A stretch of DNA of 64,000 nucleotides from Bacillota bacterium. Its GTDB lineage: Bacteria > Bacillota > Bacilli > Desulfuribacillales > Desulfuribacillaceae. The translations under genes were made by a program, and so were the position numbers. The notes below the pieces were generated by a model. The model worked only from the letters and a program-made list of their open reading frames with translations, did no database searches and was not told where the DNA came from. Below are positions 27,030 to 35,518 of this stretch, piece after piece (position 1 is the first letter of the stretch; every line of letters starts with the position of its first letter). Location: assembly GCA_023388635.1 (NCBI GenBank), contig JAEWFW010000043.1:150966-214965 (forward strand), in the 5' to 3' direction.

Positions 27030-28753
27030 CAAATTGATCCTCCCGATAAATTTTCGCCCATTCTTATAATCTGATCACTAAGTTGTTCCTCACAAAAAAT
27101 TTCATTATATAGCTTAATAGATTTTAATCCCTCTTGTTCATATAAACTTTTATTTCTCATTAATTTTTTTATATTTTCATTCAAGTCATTGGCATCCACA
27201 GATATCATCCCAACCTTTTGATAAATCTCTTCTAAAAATAAGTAATTATAACTGATAAACGGCAACCAAATAATAGGTTTCCCAAGTTTCATTGCTATAA
27301 AAGTAGCTGTTGAATAAATTGATATACAGATGTCACATTTTAGAATACATTGTTCCAAACTTTCTTCAGGCTTTAAAATTTCAAAACTTATTTTAGATGC
27401 AATTAAGCTACTACACACCTCATCCATCGGGTGAGATGGATGAGGCTTAAATTGAATATGACAACCAGTGATATCTTTTAGTGCCTCCATAAGTGTTGTA
27501 GTTAGCTTTATATTTTCGTCTGGCATTTGGAGCAAAACAAGAATACAAAAATTTATTGAATCTTCCTTATCTATATAGTCATTCGCATCCGGATGTTTAT
27601 TAAAAATATAGATGTGCTCCTTGGGAAAATATTTCAACAAAACTTCCCTGCTAATTTTTTCTTGAACCATAAATAGACTCGGTAACGATCTAACATTTTC
27701 AGAACTAAATTCCTCTTTTAAGAAAGAGTTGGTTAGTCTCTTTGCAGAATAAAAATGCGGAGCTACAGAACAAACTTTTTTTCTAGAACTCTGTACTGCA
27801 CCTGTGATCACTCTAGAATGAGGCGAATTAATAGGACGTGCATGAAACCAAAAAGAATTTTTACAAGATTTTGCGAATTGTCTATACGCTTTGTAAAAAA
27901 ATAAATATTTATAAAGAAAATCAATAGACACTTGATTGATTTTCTTTAAATAATATTTAAATTCGGGTTCACTCTGTTGAAAAGATTGCTTTTTAATATA
28001 AGAATCAATCTTCCCCTTCAAGATTTCTGCCTCTTTCTTTAATTCCTTTTCCATTTTCGGTGTTATAAACCAATTCACACATACTGTCCCAGGTGATCTG
28101 AATAACTTTTTTACAGAATCCTCATTATCTGTTCCATGAAATACAAATCCTATTTTCTCTCCTCTTTTTTTGAGGAGATCTGGCGCTGAACTATATCGTA
28201 ATTTATGTGGCTTAGATTCATGTAAACAAAACCAATATTTTATTCTAGTACCTAATATTTTATAATAAGCTTTTACAAACGGCTGTAAAATACGAAATAA
28301 TAAATTGATATATTTATTAAAATAACTTCTTTTCTGATCATTTTTTATTTTCTGTATATTTGGCTTTTTAAAAAAATGACATTCAAAAACTACTTCCTTT
28401 TTCTTGCAAATTCTCCCGATCACTTCCTTTTTTATATCATCTAAATCACATTCGCAACGGATGATGCTCACTTGGTATTTCTCGATTAATACTCGTAATA
28501 GAGAACTAACAAAATATAAATAGAATAAATCATCAAAATTGTCTTGCCTTGATGTTCCTGGCATAAACCACCAAATGTTTAATCCTTCATATGATATGAT
28601 CGGTTTTTGATACCAAAAACTTGTATGCTTATAATATAAATCAACAGCAACTTCAATTGCTTCTCTCTCAATAGAAATCATTGATTCATATGGTAAATTT
28701 AATTGTTTAATACGATAACCATAAGTTGTATCACTTACTATATCAATATCCAA
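27029..28753 (-). CDS. Putative GT-B glycosyltransferase
   Basis: A 574-residue protein without an obvious named family. The C-terminal half shows FKPHPSHPMDEV, CDICISIYSTATFIAMKLGKPIIWLPF, the pattern of the donor-binding half of GT-B enzymes such as polysialyl- or capsule-type transferases. The N-terminal half is rich in Tyr, Lys and Phe with no clear motif. The TTG start at 28753 has GAGGTGA ahead of it. It lies between maf and the second NeuA-like gene and is coupled to the latter, so use of that CMP-sugar is a reasonable guess. Confidence 0.65.
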   Translation of the reverse strand: MDIDIVSDTTYGYRIKQLNLPYESMISIEREAIEVAVDLYYKHTSFWYQKPIISYEGLNIWWFMPGTSRQDNFDDLFYLYFVSSLLRVLIEKYQVSIIRCECDLDDIKKEVIGRICKKKEVVFECHFFKKPNIQKIKNDQKRSYFNKYINLLFRILQPFVKAYYKILGTRIKYWFCLHESKPHKLRYSSAPDLLKKRGEKIGFVFHGTDNEDSVKKLFRSPGTVCVNWFITPKMEKELKKEAEILKGKIDSYIKKQSFQQSEPEFKYYLKKINQVSIDFLYKYLFFYKAYRQFAKSCKNSFWFHARPINSPHSRVITGAVQSSRKKVCSVAPHFYSAKRLTNSFLKEEFSSENVRSLPSLFMVQEKISREVLLKYFPKEHIYIFNKHPDANDYIDKEDSINFCILVLLQMPDENIKLTTTLMEALKDITGCHIQFKPHPSHPMDEVCSSLIASKISFEILKPEESLEQCILKCDICISIYSTATFIAMKLGKPIIWLPFISYNYLFLEEIYQKVGMISVDANDLNENIKKLMRNKSLYEQEGLKSIKLYNEIFCEEQLSDQIIRMGENLSGGSI

Positions 28754-28893
28754 CTGATCACCTCATTCAGTTTGCAACAATCTAATCATAAATTATTTCA
28801 GAAGATTATTGTGCTACTTCATTACATGCAAGTAAAGTATTCTATTGAGTAAGTTCATATAACGAAATAATAGTATTAACTTCTTTCGTTAAT

Positions 28894-31800
28894 CTAAGTC
28901 ACTATAAACAAAGCTGGTCTGAAACCAACGTATGTAAAATTCTGATTTTTATCAGGGAAAATAAACGTTTTTACATTATCATAATTATCCATACCTCTTG
29001 CTACACAATAGTTAGTGAATTCATCTATATTTATAACTTTGCCATTTGCCCGTGGATATTCCCCATACAGAGGAAAGTTCTTACAAAGACTAAAAGCATA
29101 CTCAGTATACCAATTATATAACTTTGAAATTGCAAGAGAATTATCTTGATTTGCAAAAATATATCGATCAAAATCATTATTAGTAGGATAGCAACCATAT
29201 GGCGTTGGAACGAATGAAGGTTTCCCTTCTCTATCTGCGTATGCATTTCCGCCATCTGGCAAACTAATCTGAAGCTTATGTTTATCAAAGTTTAATTTCT
29301 TACCATTTACTACACCTGCATTATTAAGCATATCCCATGAAATACTATGTTGTACATTGCGATCTGCTATTAGTTTTTTATTCCCTTGTTCATCATAACC
29401 TACCATTATGAAATAGAAATCACCGTCAGGAGTATCTGATGACCGCTGTGAAATAAAGTCTGCCGTTTTTTCTCCAAATCCTGAGAACTCACCTACTTGG
29501 TTATATGAAGCTCGATAATGACATCGAATCTTCTTCCCAATTTCAAGCTCATCAACAGATACTACCTCATCTTCATATAGCAATCTTCCATCTTTATCAG
29601 TGACTACCCCATATAAACTAAGAATATCATCATCTAATAGGCGAATTTCTACTTCATGTGTTTTCCCTTCTAAACTCTCTTCCATAAAAATTACTTGGTA
29701 CATATCTGGCGAACAGTTCTGATCGAGTTTTATATTTTTAGCTGAGGTTTTGCATATTACATTATCTATTTTAACTTCAATATTATCAGAGCGATCACTT
29801 CTTGTAGAACCAAGAACCTTCAAGCTTCTTCCAAAAAAACGAAAGCGAATCATGCTGTCTTTTTTATTTGAATAATTCTCCGAAATATTAAATCTATGAG
29901 ATAATACCGGCAAATAGTTACATTCCTGCCACTCACCTTCATAAACCAACTCTGAACTGTTACACGGATAAAATCTATAGGCACTCAAACTGTTCTGAGT
30001 ACGCTTGATATACGTTTCCATTTGTTTGTCTATATATTGAATGACAGGCACCATCTCTTCCAAGGTTTCCTTCGTTAACGTAATGTAATGATAGAAGGGT
30101 TGATAAAAAATCTTTGCCCTTTCTAGGAAATCATCCACATGTATGATTTCTTGCGATTGTTTAGCAAGCTGCTCTTTATGAACATGAATAATTCTTTCTA
30201 TAAATACTTTATAAACATCCGTCTTCGTCAATTTAGTAAACTGTTTATCAAATTCTACAAACGCCGACTTTAAGCCCTTTCGATCTTCTCGATTCTGATA
30301 TTTTCTGATTTTCTCAAAAACATGGAGAATATCTTCATACGTTCTACGGAAGATTCTAATAGATTGATTCATTTGTTTGATCTGCTTACCTACAAAATCC
30401 ATATCATAAAATGTGTCCCCATTTCTCTGATACCAATCGCGATCGACACATGTATTTTCGCTATTTATATGATGACTCTCCAAAATCTGCTCAATCACAG
30501 TTTCTAATGGTATAAACTGTGCACCTTGAATCGCAGCTCCGCCTTTCGTCGTATTAATAATATTTCCGCTCTCCCATTGAGCGATATAATATTCCATCTT
30601 TTCTCTCATTTGACTAAAAGAATAGTTCGTTTCAATTAAATTACCATAAACATCAAGCACTTGCTTTCTTTCTTTGAGATCTTTCTCTTTTACAGCAACA
30701 TCACGCCCATATCCATCAACTTTTACTGATTTCGCGTAATAAAATTCGTTATAGAAAGCCAGGTTCTGTCCAACTAATACGATTGGATTGGCTCCTAATT
30801 TCATTGCAAGTTGTAATGTTACAATAGCAATGGTTGGAGCATCATTGACAACATCAATGGTTTGTCCATCTTTTCGTTTAAAATAATATTGAGATACCGT
30901 ATCTTGACTTGTTACCATATGTAATTTTGGACCTTTATATTCTGTCAATGTCTCAAAACCGACACTTGTACCATAAATCATCGGAACCGTGTCAATCTCT
31001 TGGCGGATCATTGAGGAATACACCTGGTAATTATGGTTTTGAGGATCGTAGGTACATACAGCATCTGGATAAATACCCTCGGCAATCAACGCTTTATTAG
31101 CGGAACCAACAGCAAATATATAGGCTAACCCCTTATCTTTAATATGGCGCAAGTTATTATATTCCTCTTGCAACGAAGGTCCTGCTGCAACAATAATAAT
31201 CGGTTTGTCTTGGAAATGTTCTTTCAAGTCTAGTAGAATGTTAGGTGATTGTAGAGTGGTCGATAAATTCATCAAACTATTGATAACCCAACGTTTAGCA
31301 AAGGCGAACTCAACATTCGTATCTGCTCTACGATTTCTAAGTTGTTCAATAAAATATTCTGTGAAATACGTCCATTTATCTTTATAGATATTTTCATAAC
31401 TTGGGTACGTTAAGAGTCCAATGGGTTCATGAATCTCATTCGATAATGCAGTCAAAAAACTCTGGCAATCGCTTTGAGTTTGTTCTACATGAATAAATCG
31501 AAATTTTCTATTAAAAAACCCTTGCATATCTCTTGCATGCAGGCATTGACGAAATACTTCAATATCCGGCTCATAAATTGACCACGCTTTATCAGGAAAC
31601 CTTTGTTTAAATATGTCGATATGATACCCCATTCCTACACCATAAAAAAGTACGTGAGGGTATTGTTCGATTGTTTTCGCATGGTGTTCAATAAACTTCT
31701 CTGCTTCACGTATCGGGTCATATTTACTATGTAAAAACAGCTCACGGCTCTGTTCAACAACCTTTAATGTCGTTACGTTATTTTTAGCTAAATGCACTTC

Positions 31801-31899
31801 TACCGAATAGTTTAGAGATGTAGTCGAAACCATTCGGACTCTTTTGCATATAGTATCTGAAATTGTCTGTAATCGCTCTAAATTTTTCTTGAAATACAT
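28894..31899 (-). CDS. maf: Maf-type flagellin nonulosonate transferase with long C-terminal extension
   Basis: A motility accessory factor that would glycosylate flagellin with pseudaminic or related acid in the cytoplasm. It has 1001 residues against about 600-700 for common Mafs. An N-terminal Rossmann-like region has VLFYGVGMGYHID at 83-95. The DUF115 core has IIIVAAGPSLQEE from 234 and APTIAIVTLQLAMKLGANPIVLVGQNLAF. From about 660 there are two extra modules: a beta-rich one (FRFFGRSLKVLGSTRSDRSD) and a C-terminal one with KLIADRNVQHSISWD that ends GFRPALFIVT, possibly ligand-binding. GGAGG precedes the ATG. It follows the PseB-like gene. Confidence 0.88.
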   Translation of the reverse strand: MYFKKNLERLQTISDTICKRVRMVSTTSLNYSVEVHLAKNNVTTLKVVEQSRELFLHSKYDPIREAEKFIEHHAKTIEQYPHVLFYGVGMGYHIDIFKQRFPDKAWSIYEPDIEVFRQCLHARDMQGFFNRKFRFIHVEQTQSDCQSFLTALSNEIHEPIGLLTYPSYENIYKDKWTYFTEYFIEQLRNRRADTNVEFAFAKRWVINSLMNLSTTLQSPNILLDLKEHFQDKPIIIVAAGPSLQEEYNNLRHIKDKGLAYIFAVGSANKALIAEGIYPDAVCTYDPQNHNYQVYSSMIRQEIDTVPMIYGTSVGFETLTEYKGPKLHMVTSQDTVSQYYFKRKDGQTIDVVNDAPTIAIVTLQLAMKLGANPIVLVGQNLAFYNEFYYAKSVKVDGYGRDVAVKEKDLKERKQVLDVYGNLIETNYSFSQMREKMEYYIAQWESGNIINTTKGGAAIQGAQFIPLETVIEQILESHHINSENTCVDRDWYQRNGDTFYDMDFVGKQIKQMNQSIRIFRRTYEDILHVFEKIRKYQNREDRKGLKSAFVEFDKQFTKLTKTDVYKVFIERIIHVHKEQLAKQSQEIIHVDDFLERAKIFYQPFYHYITLTKETLEEMVPVIQYIDKQMETYIKRTQNSLSAYRFYPCNSSELVYEGEWQECNYLPVLSHRFNISENYSNKKDSMIRFRFFGRSLKVLGSTRSDRSDNIEVKIDNVICKTSAKNIKLDQNCSPDMYQVIFMEESLEGKTHEVEIRLLDDDILSLYGVVTDKDGRLLYEDEVVSVDELEIGKKIRCHYRASYNQVGEFSGFGEKTADFISQRSSDTPDGDFYFIMVGYDEQGNKKLIADRNVQHSISWDMLNNAGVVNGKKLNFDKHKLQISLPDGGNAYADREGKPSFVPTPYGCYPTNNDFDRYIFANQDNSLAISKLYNWYTEYAFSLCKNFPLYGEYPRANGKVINIDEFTNYCVARGMDNYDNVKTFIFPDKNQNFTYVGFRPALFIVT

Positions 31900-31946
31900 A
31901 CCAAATATCCTCCGATAAAGATTATCTTTCCTGCAAATAGACTAAA

Positions 31947-32951
31947 CTATCCGATTTTATTATCGCTTTCTGCGGGTCGCAAAAGTATCTGTTCAATCTC
32001 CGCTTTAGATAGTATCGGAAGTTGATCTGAACTATATCGTTTAGCAATCGTTTGGTTATGAATGTTTACTTTATTAAAATTACGGATACAAAACATATCC
32101 TCCAGCTCCAGTGCGTACAACGATTCGTCTTCTGTCATGAGTTCTTCAAACATCTTTTCACCGGTCCTCAAACCAATTTTCTCGACTTGAATTATCTCCC
32201 GCTCTATTTGCAGTTCGGAAGAAAGATGGTCAACATATACTTCTGCCAAATCCTGCAATCGAATAACCGGCATCTTAAGTACAAAAATTTCTCCACCTGT
32301 CGCCTTCTCACTAGACTTTAGCAATAAAGATACTGCTTGATCAATTGACATCATAAAACGTGTCATCTTCGGCTCGGTAATTGTAATCATCCTGCTACTG
32401 ACGATCTGCTCCCGCCATAGCGGAAGTACTGATCCCCTGGTCTCCATAACATTACCGAAACGAACCGCAGAGAAAACCGTTTCCGCTTTACCTTTAGAAT
32501 AATCGGCAGAAGCAGTTAATCGTTCCGCTAGCAATTTCGTTGCCCCCATCGTATTTGTCGGGGAGACTGCTTTATCACTGCTTGCATAAATCACCCTCTG
32601 AACCTTATGCTCTAAGGCGCATTCGATTACATTTTGGGTTCCGATTACATTTGTCTTAACTGCTTCAAAGGGGTCATATTCACAAGCAGGCACATGCTTC
32701 ATCGCAGCCAAATTGAACACGATATCAATATCATTCATTGCGCGCGACACACGCTCCTTATCGCGAACATCCCCGAGCAAAAAACGGATATTGTTATATT
32801 TCATCAAGCGCTCTTTCATCATAAACTGTTTATATTCGTCTCTGCTGAATATACGAATAACCGCTGGATTTAAAGTCAGCAGTTTCTCTGTCATTGCTTG
32901 CCCGATCGTACCTGTACCACCTATGATGAGTACCTTTTTATCTGTAAACAT
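31947..32951 (-). CDS. pseB: UDP-GlcNAc 4,6-dehydratase-like SDR (PseB/CapD type)
   Basis: A polysaccharide-biosynthesis SDR of 334 residues, presumed to start the pseudaminic (or a related) pathway from UDP-GlcNAc. It has GGTGTIGQAM at 11-20, NLAAMKHVP, the conserved SSDKAVSPTNTMGATK and RFGNVMETRGSVLP. The catalytic Tyr of YxxxK is replaced by Met (MGATK), as in WbpM/PglF- and CapE-like dehydratases, whereas classical PseB has Tyr. Therefore the stereochemistry of its product is uncertain and the symbol is contextual. It is the first enzyme gene of the island. Confidence 0.75.
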   Translation of the reverse strand: MFTDKKVLIIGGTGTIGQAMTEKLLTLNPAVIRIFSRDEYKQFMMKERLMKYNNIRFLLGDVRDKERVSRAMNDIDIVFNLAAMKHVPACEYDPFEAVKTNVIGTQNVIECALEHKVQRVIYASSDKAVSPTNTMGATKLLAERLTASADYSKGKAETVFSAVRFGNVMETRGSVLPLWREQIVSSRMITITEPKMTRFMMSIDQAVSLLLKSSEKATGGEIFVLKMPVIRLQDLAEVYVDHLSSELQIEREIIQVEKIGLRTGEKMFEELMTEDESLYALELEDMFCIRNFNKVNIHNQTIAKRYSSDQLPILSKAEIEQILLRPAESDNKIG

Positions 32952-33076
32952 AGTTCCACATCCAAATATAATAAATTATTTATAGTGTTCAATCTCACAA
33001 TAGTATATACTTATTTGTAAACACACTTAAATAAGTATCGACAAAATTACGAAGCTTATTAATGACCTTTCGTAAT

Positions 33077-33457
33077 CTAACTACTTCTGAGATATAAGTT
33101 TTTTTGCCATAGACGCAACACTTCTAGTATTTCATATTCTAGCAAATCAGACATCAAGATAAGGTCACGATTTTGTATCGCCGACACCAATTCATTCAAA
33201 ATATTAAGAATATGCTCCTGATCAACTATCATCCCCAATCTATCAAAAGTCGGCGCAGTTAGAATCGCCACTTCAAAAGACCATTGTAGACCTTCAATTA
33301 CTTGTACAAGCAGCGTGAAAGCTTCCTTCTCATCTTTAACCTCAATATATTCCAGTACCTTTTCAATACCTTGGATCAATTTGGGCAAATATTCTTTTAG
33401 GCTTTCAACGCTTTCATAAATGAGCTGTTCGTTTTGTTCATTATTTTGCTCTGTCAT
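33077..33457 (-). CDS. Conserved-looking small acidic protein downstream of flagellin, unknown function
   Basis: 126 residues, acidic and predicted almost entirely helical (ESVESLKEYLPKLIQ, VLEYIEVKDEKEAF, ILNILNELVSAIQNRDLI). I do not recognise a named family. AAGGAG lies before the ATG, and the composition fits a real gene. It sits just after the hag terminator and before the pseB-like gene, so it may be a chaperone-like or regulatory partner in flagellin modification; that is only a guess from position. Confidence 0.7.
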   Translation of the reverse strand: MTEQNNEQNEQLIYESVESLKEYLPKLIQGIEKVLEYIEVKDEKEAFTLLVQVIEGLQWSFEVAILTAPTFDRLGMIVDQEHILNILNELVSAIQNRDLILMSDLLEYEILEVLRLWQKNLYLRSS

Positions 33458-33474
33458 AATCTATAAACTCCTTA

Positions 33475-33512
33475 TTAAAAATAAGGCTGACCAACGAATA
33501 TTGGTCAGCCTT
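33475..33512 (-). terminator. Intrinsic terminator of hag
   Basis: A perfect 12-base-pair inverted repeat, AAGGCTGACCAA and TTGGTCAGCCTT (33483-33512), with a 6-base loop. On the minus strand it is followed by ATTTTTAATAAG. It lies 20 bases beyond the hag stop and separates the flagellin message from the glycosylation island. Confidence 0.88.
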
Positions 33513-33531
33513 TGTTGGCTTTTAACTCTTA

Positions 33532-34350
33532 TTATCCTAACAATTGAAGTACTGATTGAGGAGCCATGTTAGCTTGTGCTAGCATTGCCGTAGCAGCTTG
33601 AGAAAGGATATTTTGTTTTGTAAATGACATCATTTCTTTCGCCATATCTACGTCACGAACGCGAGATTCAGCAGCCTGCAAATTCTCAGCAGCGTTGTCA
33701 AGATTTCTTGTAGTGTACTCCAAACGATTTTGAATAGCACCCAAGTCTGCACGCTGTGATGAAAGCTTAGTGATCGCACTGTCAATAGTCGTAATTGCAG
33801 TATTTGCACCAGATTGAGTTGCAACAGAAACGGCTGCAACATCTAACCCATCTGTTCCTGCACCCATGTTTTCGATACCAATAGTTAATGATTGACTTGC
33901 GTTAGCACCAATATGAATGACCTTTCCAGAAAAGCTTCCATTAAGTAGCTTCTGAGTATTAAATTCAGTATCAGTACCGATACGATCTAACTCTGCAACT
34001 AGTGCAGTAATCTCTTTTTGTATCTCTTGTCTGTCGGCATCTACGTTCGTATCACTTGAAGACTGTACAGCCAATTCTCTCATTCTTTGAAGAACTGCGT
34101 GCGCCTCATTCAATGCACCCTCTGCCGTTTGGATCAAAGAAATACCATCCTGAGCATTTCGGCTTGCTTGATTTAGACCGCGAATTTGACCTCTCATTTT
34201 TTCGGAGATTGCAAGACCTGCTGCGTCGTCTCCGGCACGGTTAATACGGAATCCTGAAGATAATTTCTCCATTGATTTCCCTACACCAGCGTTGTTCATA
34301 CCTAATTGACGGTGTGAGTTAACTGCCATTACGTTGTTATTAATTCTCAT
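33532..34350 (-). CDS. hag: Flagellin
   Basis: The flagellar filament protein, 272 residues, slightly shorter than B. subtilis Hag, with conserved D0/D1 ends and almost no central variable domain. The N-terminus is MRINNNVMAVNSHRQL, with KLSSGFRINRAGDDAAGLAISE; the C-terminus is MAKEMMSFTKQNILSQAATAMLAQAN...VLQLLG. I chose ATG 34350, preceded by AAGGAGG; an upstream in-frame ATG lies inside the leader hairpin and is not real. Transcription is from a sigma-D promoter, and translation is probably repressed by CsrA. The adjacent Maf gene implies that Ser/Thr residues of its central part are glycosylated. Confidence 0.97.
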   Translation of the reverse strand: MRINNNVMAVNSHRQLGMNNAGVGKSMEKLSSGFRINRAGDDAAGLAISEKMRGQIRGLNQASRNAQDGISLIQTAEGALNEAHAVLQRMRELAVQSSSDTNVDADRQEIQKEITALVAELDRIGTDTEFNTQKLLNGSFSGKVIHIGANASQSLTIGIENMGAGTDGLDVAAVSVATQSGANTAITTIDSAITKLSSQRADLGAIQNRLEYTTRNLDNAAENLQAAESRVRDVDMAKEMMSFTKQNILSQAATAMLAQANMAPQSVLQLLG

Positions 34351-34375
34351 TGTAAATTCCTCCTTGATTTTTCTC

Positions 34376-34391
34376 GTCACGTCCATGTGAC
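34376..34391 (-). promoter_or_regulatory. CsrA-binding hairpin in the hag leader
   Basis: On the transcript strand the sequence GTCACATGGACGTGAC folds into a 5-base-pair stem with the loop AUGGAC, presenting GGA as in high-affinity CsrA sites. It ends 10 bases before the AAGGAGG ribosome site (34359-34365), which contains a second GGA. This pair of sites matches the arrangement known in B. subtilis hag, where CsrA blocks translation and FliW relieves it. Both genes lie immediately upstream. Confidence 0.8.
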
Positions 34392-34478
34392 TTGTAATTT
34401 ACAGCTGTCTGCTGTTTAAAGCTAAGTATTCAGCAATAGGACTCTCGTACCATTACTGTTTTACTATTGTTGTAATTA

Positions 34479-34505
34479 TTATCGGTATATTTTTATTTTT
34501 TGTTA
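34479..34505 (-). promoter_or_regulatory. Sigma-D promoter of hag
   Basis: TAAC, 15 bases, ACCGATAA on the minus strand, against the sigma-D consensus TAAA-N15-GCCGATAA. The predicted start of transcription is about 120 bases before the hag ATG, leaving room for the CsrA-regulated leader. Confidence 0.85.
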
Positions 34506-34591
34506 ACAGCCAAATTTAACATTTACGCTAAATTATACTTGTAAATCGCCGATTACCTCTCTAATAATCGTTCTTTCTTCAATTTATAATT

Positions 34592-34837
34592 TCACTTTTC
34601 TTTTTCTTGAAATGTAAATCCTTTGATATCATTAACGATACTAGCAGTACTCTCTATATTCATTGCTTCCCTATTCGTCTCCGCCACTTCATCACGCAAC
34701 TCTTTACGAAGAACGGAGACTTTCTTAGGTGCATTGATGCCGATCTTCACACTGTCACCTTCGACTCCGAGGATGCTAATTTCAATATCTTGCCCGATGA
34801 TGATCGACTGGTTCTTTTTTCTTGAAAGTACGAGCAT
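34592..34837 (-). CDS. csrA: Carbon storage regulator CsrA
   Basis: An RNA-binding translational repressor of 81 residues with the canonical MLVLSRKKNQSIIIG start, IEISILGVEGDSVKIGI and the RNA-contacting VLRKEL segment. The C-terminal tail of about 20 residues after the core is longer than the minimal protein. GAGGAGG precedes the ATG, and fliW ends 2 bases upstream. In Bacillus the FliW-CsrA-Hag partner switch ties flagellin translation to filament export; the hag leader here carries the matching sites. Confidence 0.96.
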   Translation of the reverse strand: MLVLSRKKNQSIIIGQDIEISILGVEGDSVKIGINAPKKVSVLRKELRDEVAETNREAMNIESTASIVNDIKGFTFQEKEK

Positions 34838-34839
34838 GC

Positions 34840-35274
34840 CTAACCCTCCTCTGTAGGAAACAACGGTTGCTTTGTTGCATAGCGTTCATCACCCAGTATA
34901 AATTGTACAGCCGTAAATTTCTTGACATTGACAACAAGCGGAGCTTGCAAATTCGTCGTCGATTGTTTGAACGGTTCTCTCAATGTAACAATGGAATAAA
35001 TTGCCACATCCTCCGATCTTTCAATCAATAATTGTTCGACAATTTCATCAGAGAGTCCCACTTCGTAATCGTGAAAAAACAGGTGAGGCTCCGTGACGAC
35101 AAAGCTAATGACCGGGTCTATAGTCGACTGCAAAAAATAAAACGGATTGTTCTCCCCAGCAGGAATTAATGCAAATCGTTGCTCTTCCGGAAATCCGAGA
35201 ATTCCTTGGGGAAAATTAATAATTTTCTCTTCTTCAATATCAATGGTGCCCAATCTGACAGATTCTATTTGCAT
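34840..35274 (-). CDS. fliW: Flagellar assembly factor FliW
   Basis: Binds flagellin or CsrA and so releases hag translation when flagellin is exported. The protein (144 residues) begins MQIESVRLGTIDIEEEKI, continues with INFPQGILGFPEEQRFAL and has the conserved FFLQS-like segment as FYFLQSTIDPVISFV. The start at 35274 has AGGAGC 6 bases away; an upstream in-frame Met would add 36 residues unlike any FliW. It forms a two-gene unit with csrA. Confidence 0.94.
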   Translation of the reverse strand: MQIESVRLGTIDIEEEKIINFPQGILGFPEEQRFALIPAGENNPFYFLQSTIDPVISFVVTEPHLFFHDYEVGLSDEIVEQLLIERSEDVAIYSIVTLREPFKQSTTNLQAPLVVNVKKFTAVQFILGDERYATKQPLFPTEEG

Positions 35275-35518
35275 GACAACGCTCCTATCCTTGTATTTTA
35301 TTGATGAAATATCGCTATTTCTATTATTTCCAACATTACAATTTCTCAACTCTATTCTATTATACTGACTGTCCGCAGGCAAGCAAGAATATTGTGAATC
35401 TCGCCTCCATTAAATAGGCATAAGTCCGTTGATAAGGTCCTAGATTTCATATAAAATAGAGCCCATACTCACACTTGATTCGACAGCTTTCTACTAAATT
35501 TCACAGGAGGAAATCGAA

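Noticed and set aside
34351..34386. Longer flagellin start 12 codons upstream
   Set aside because: It would lie inside the CsrA hairpin region and lacks a ribosome site; MRINNN is the universal flagellin N-terminus.
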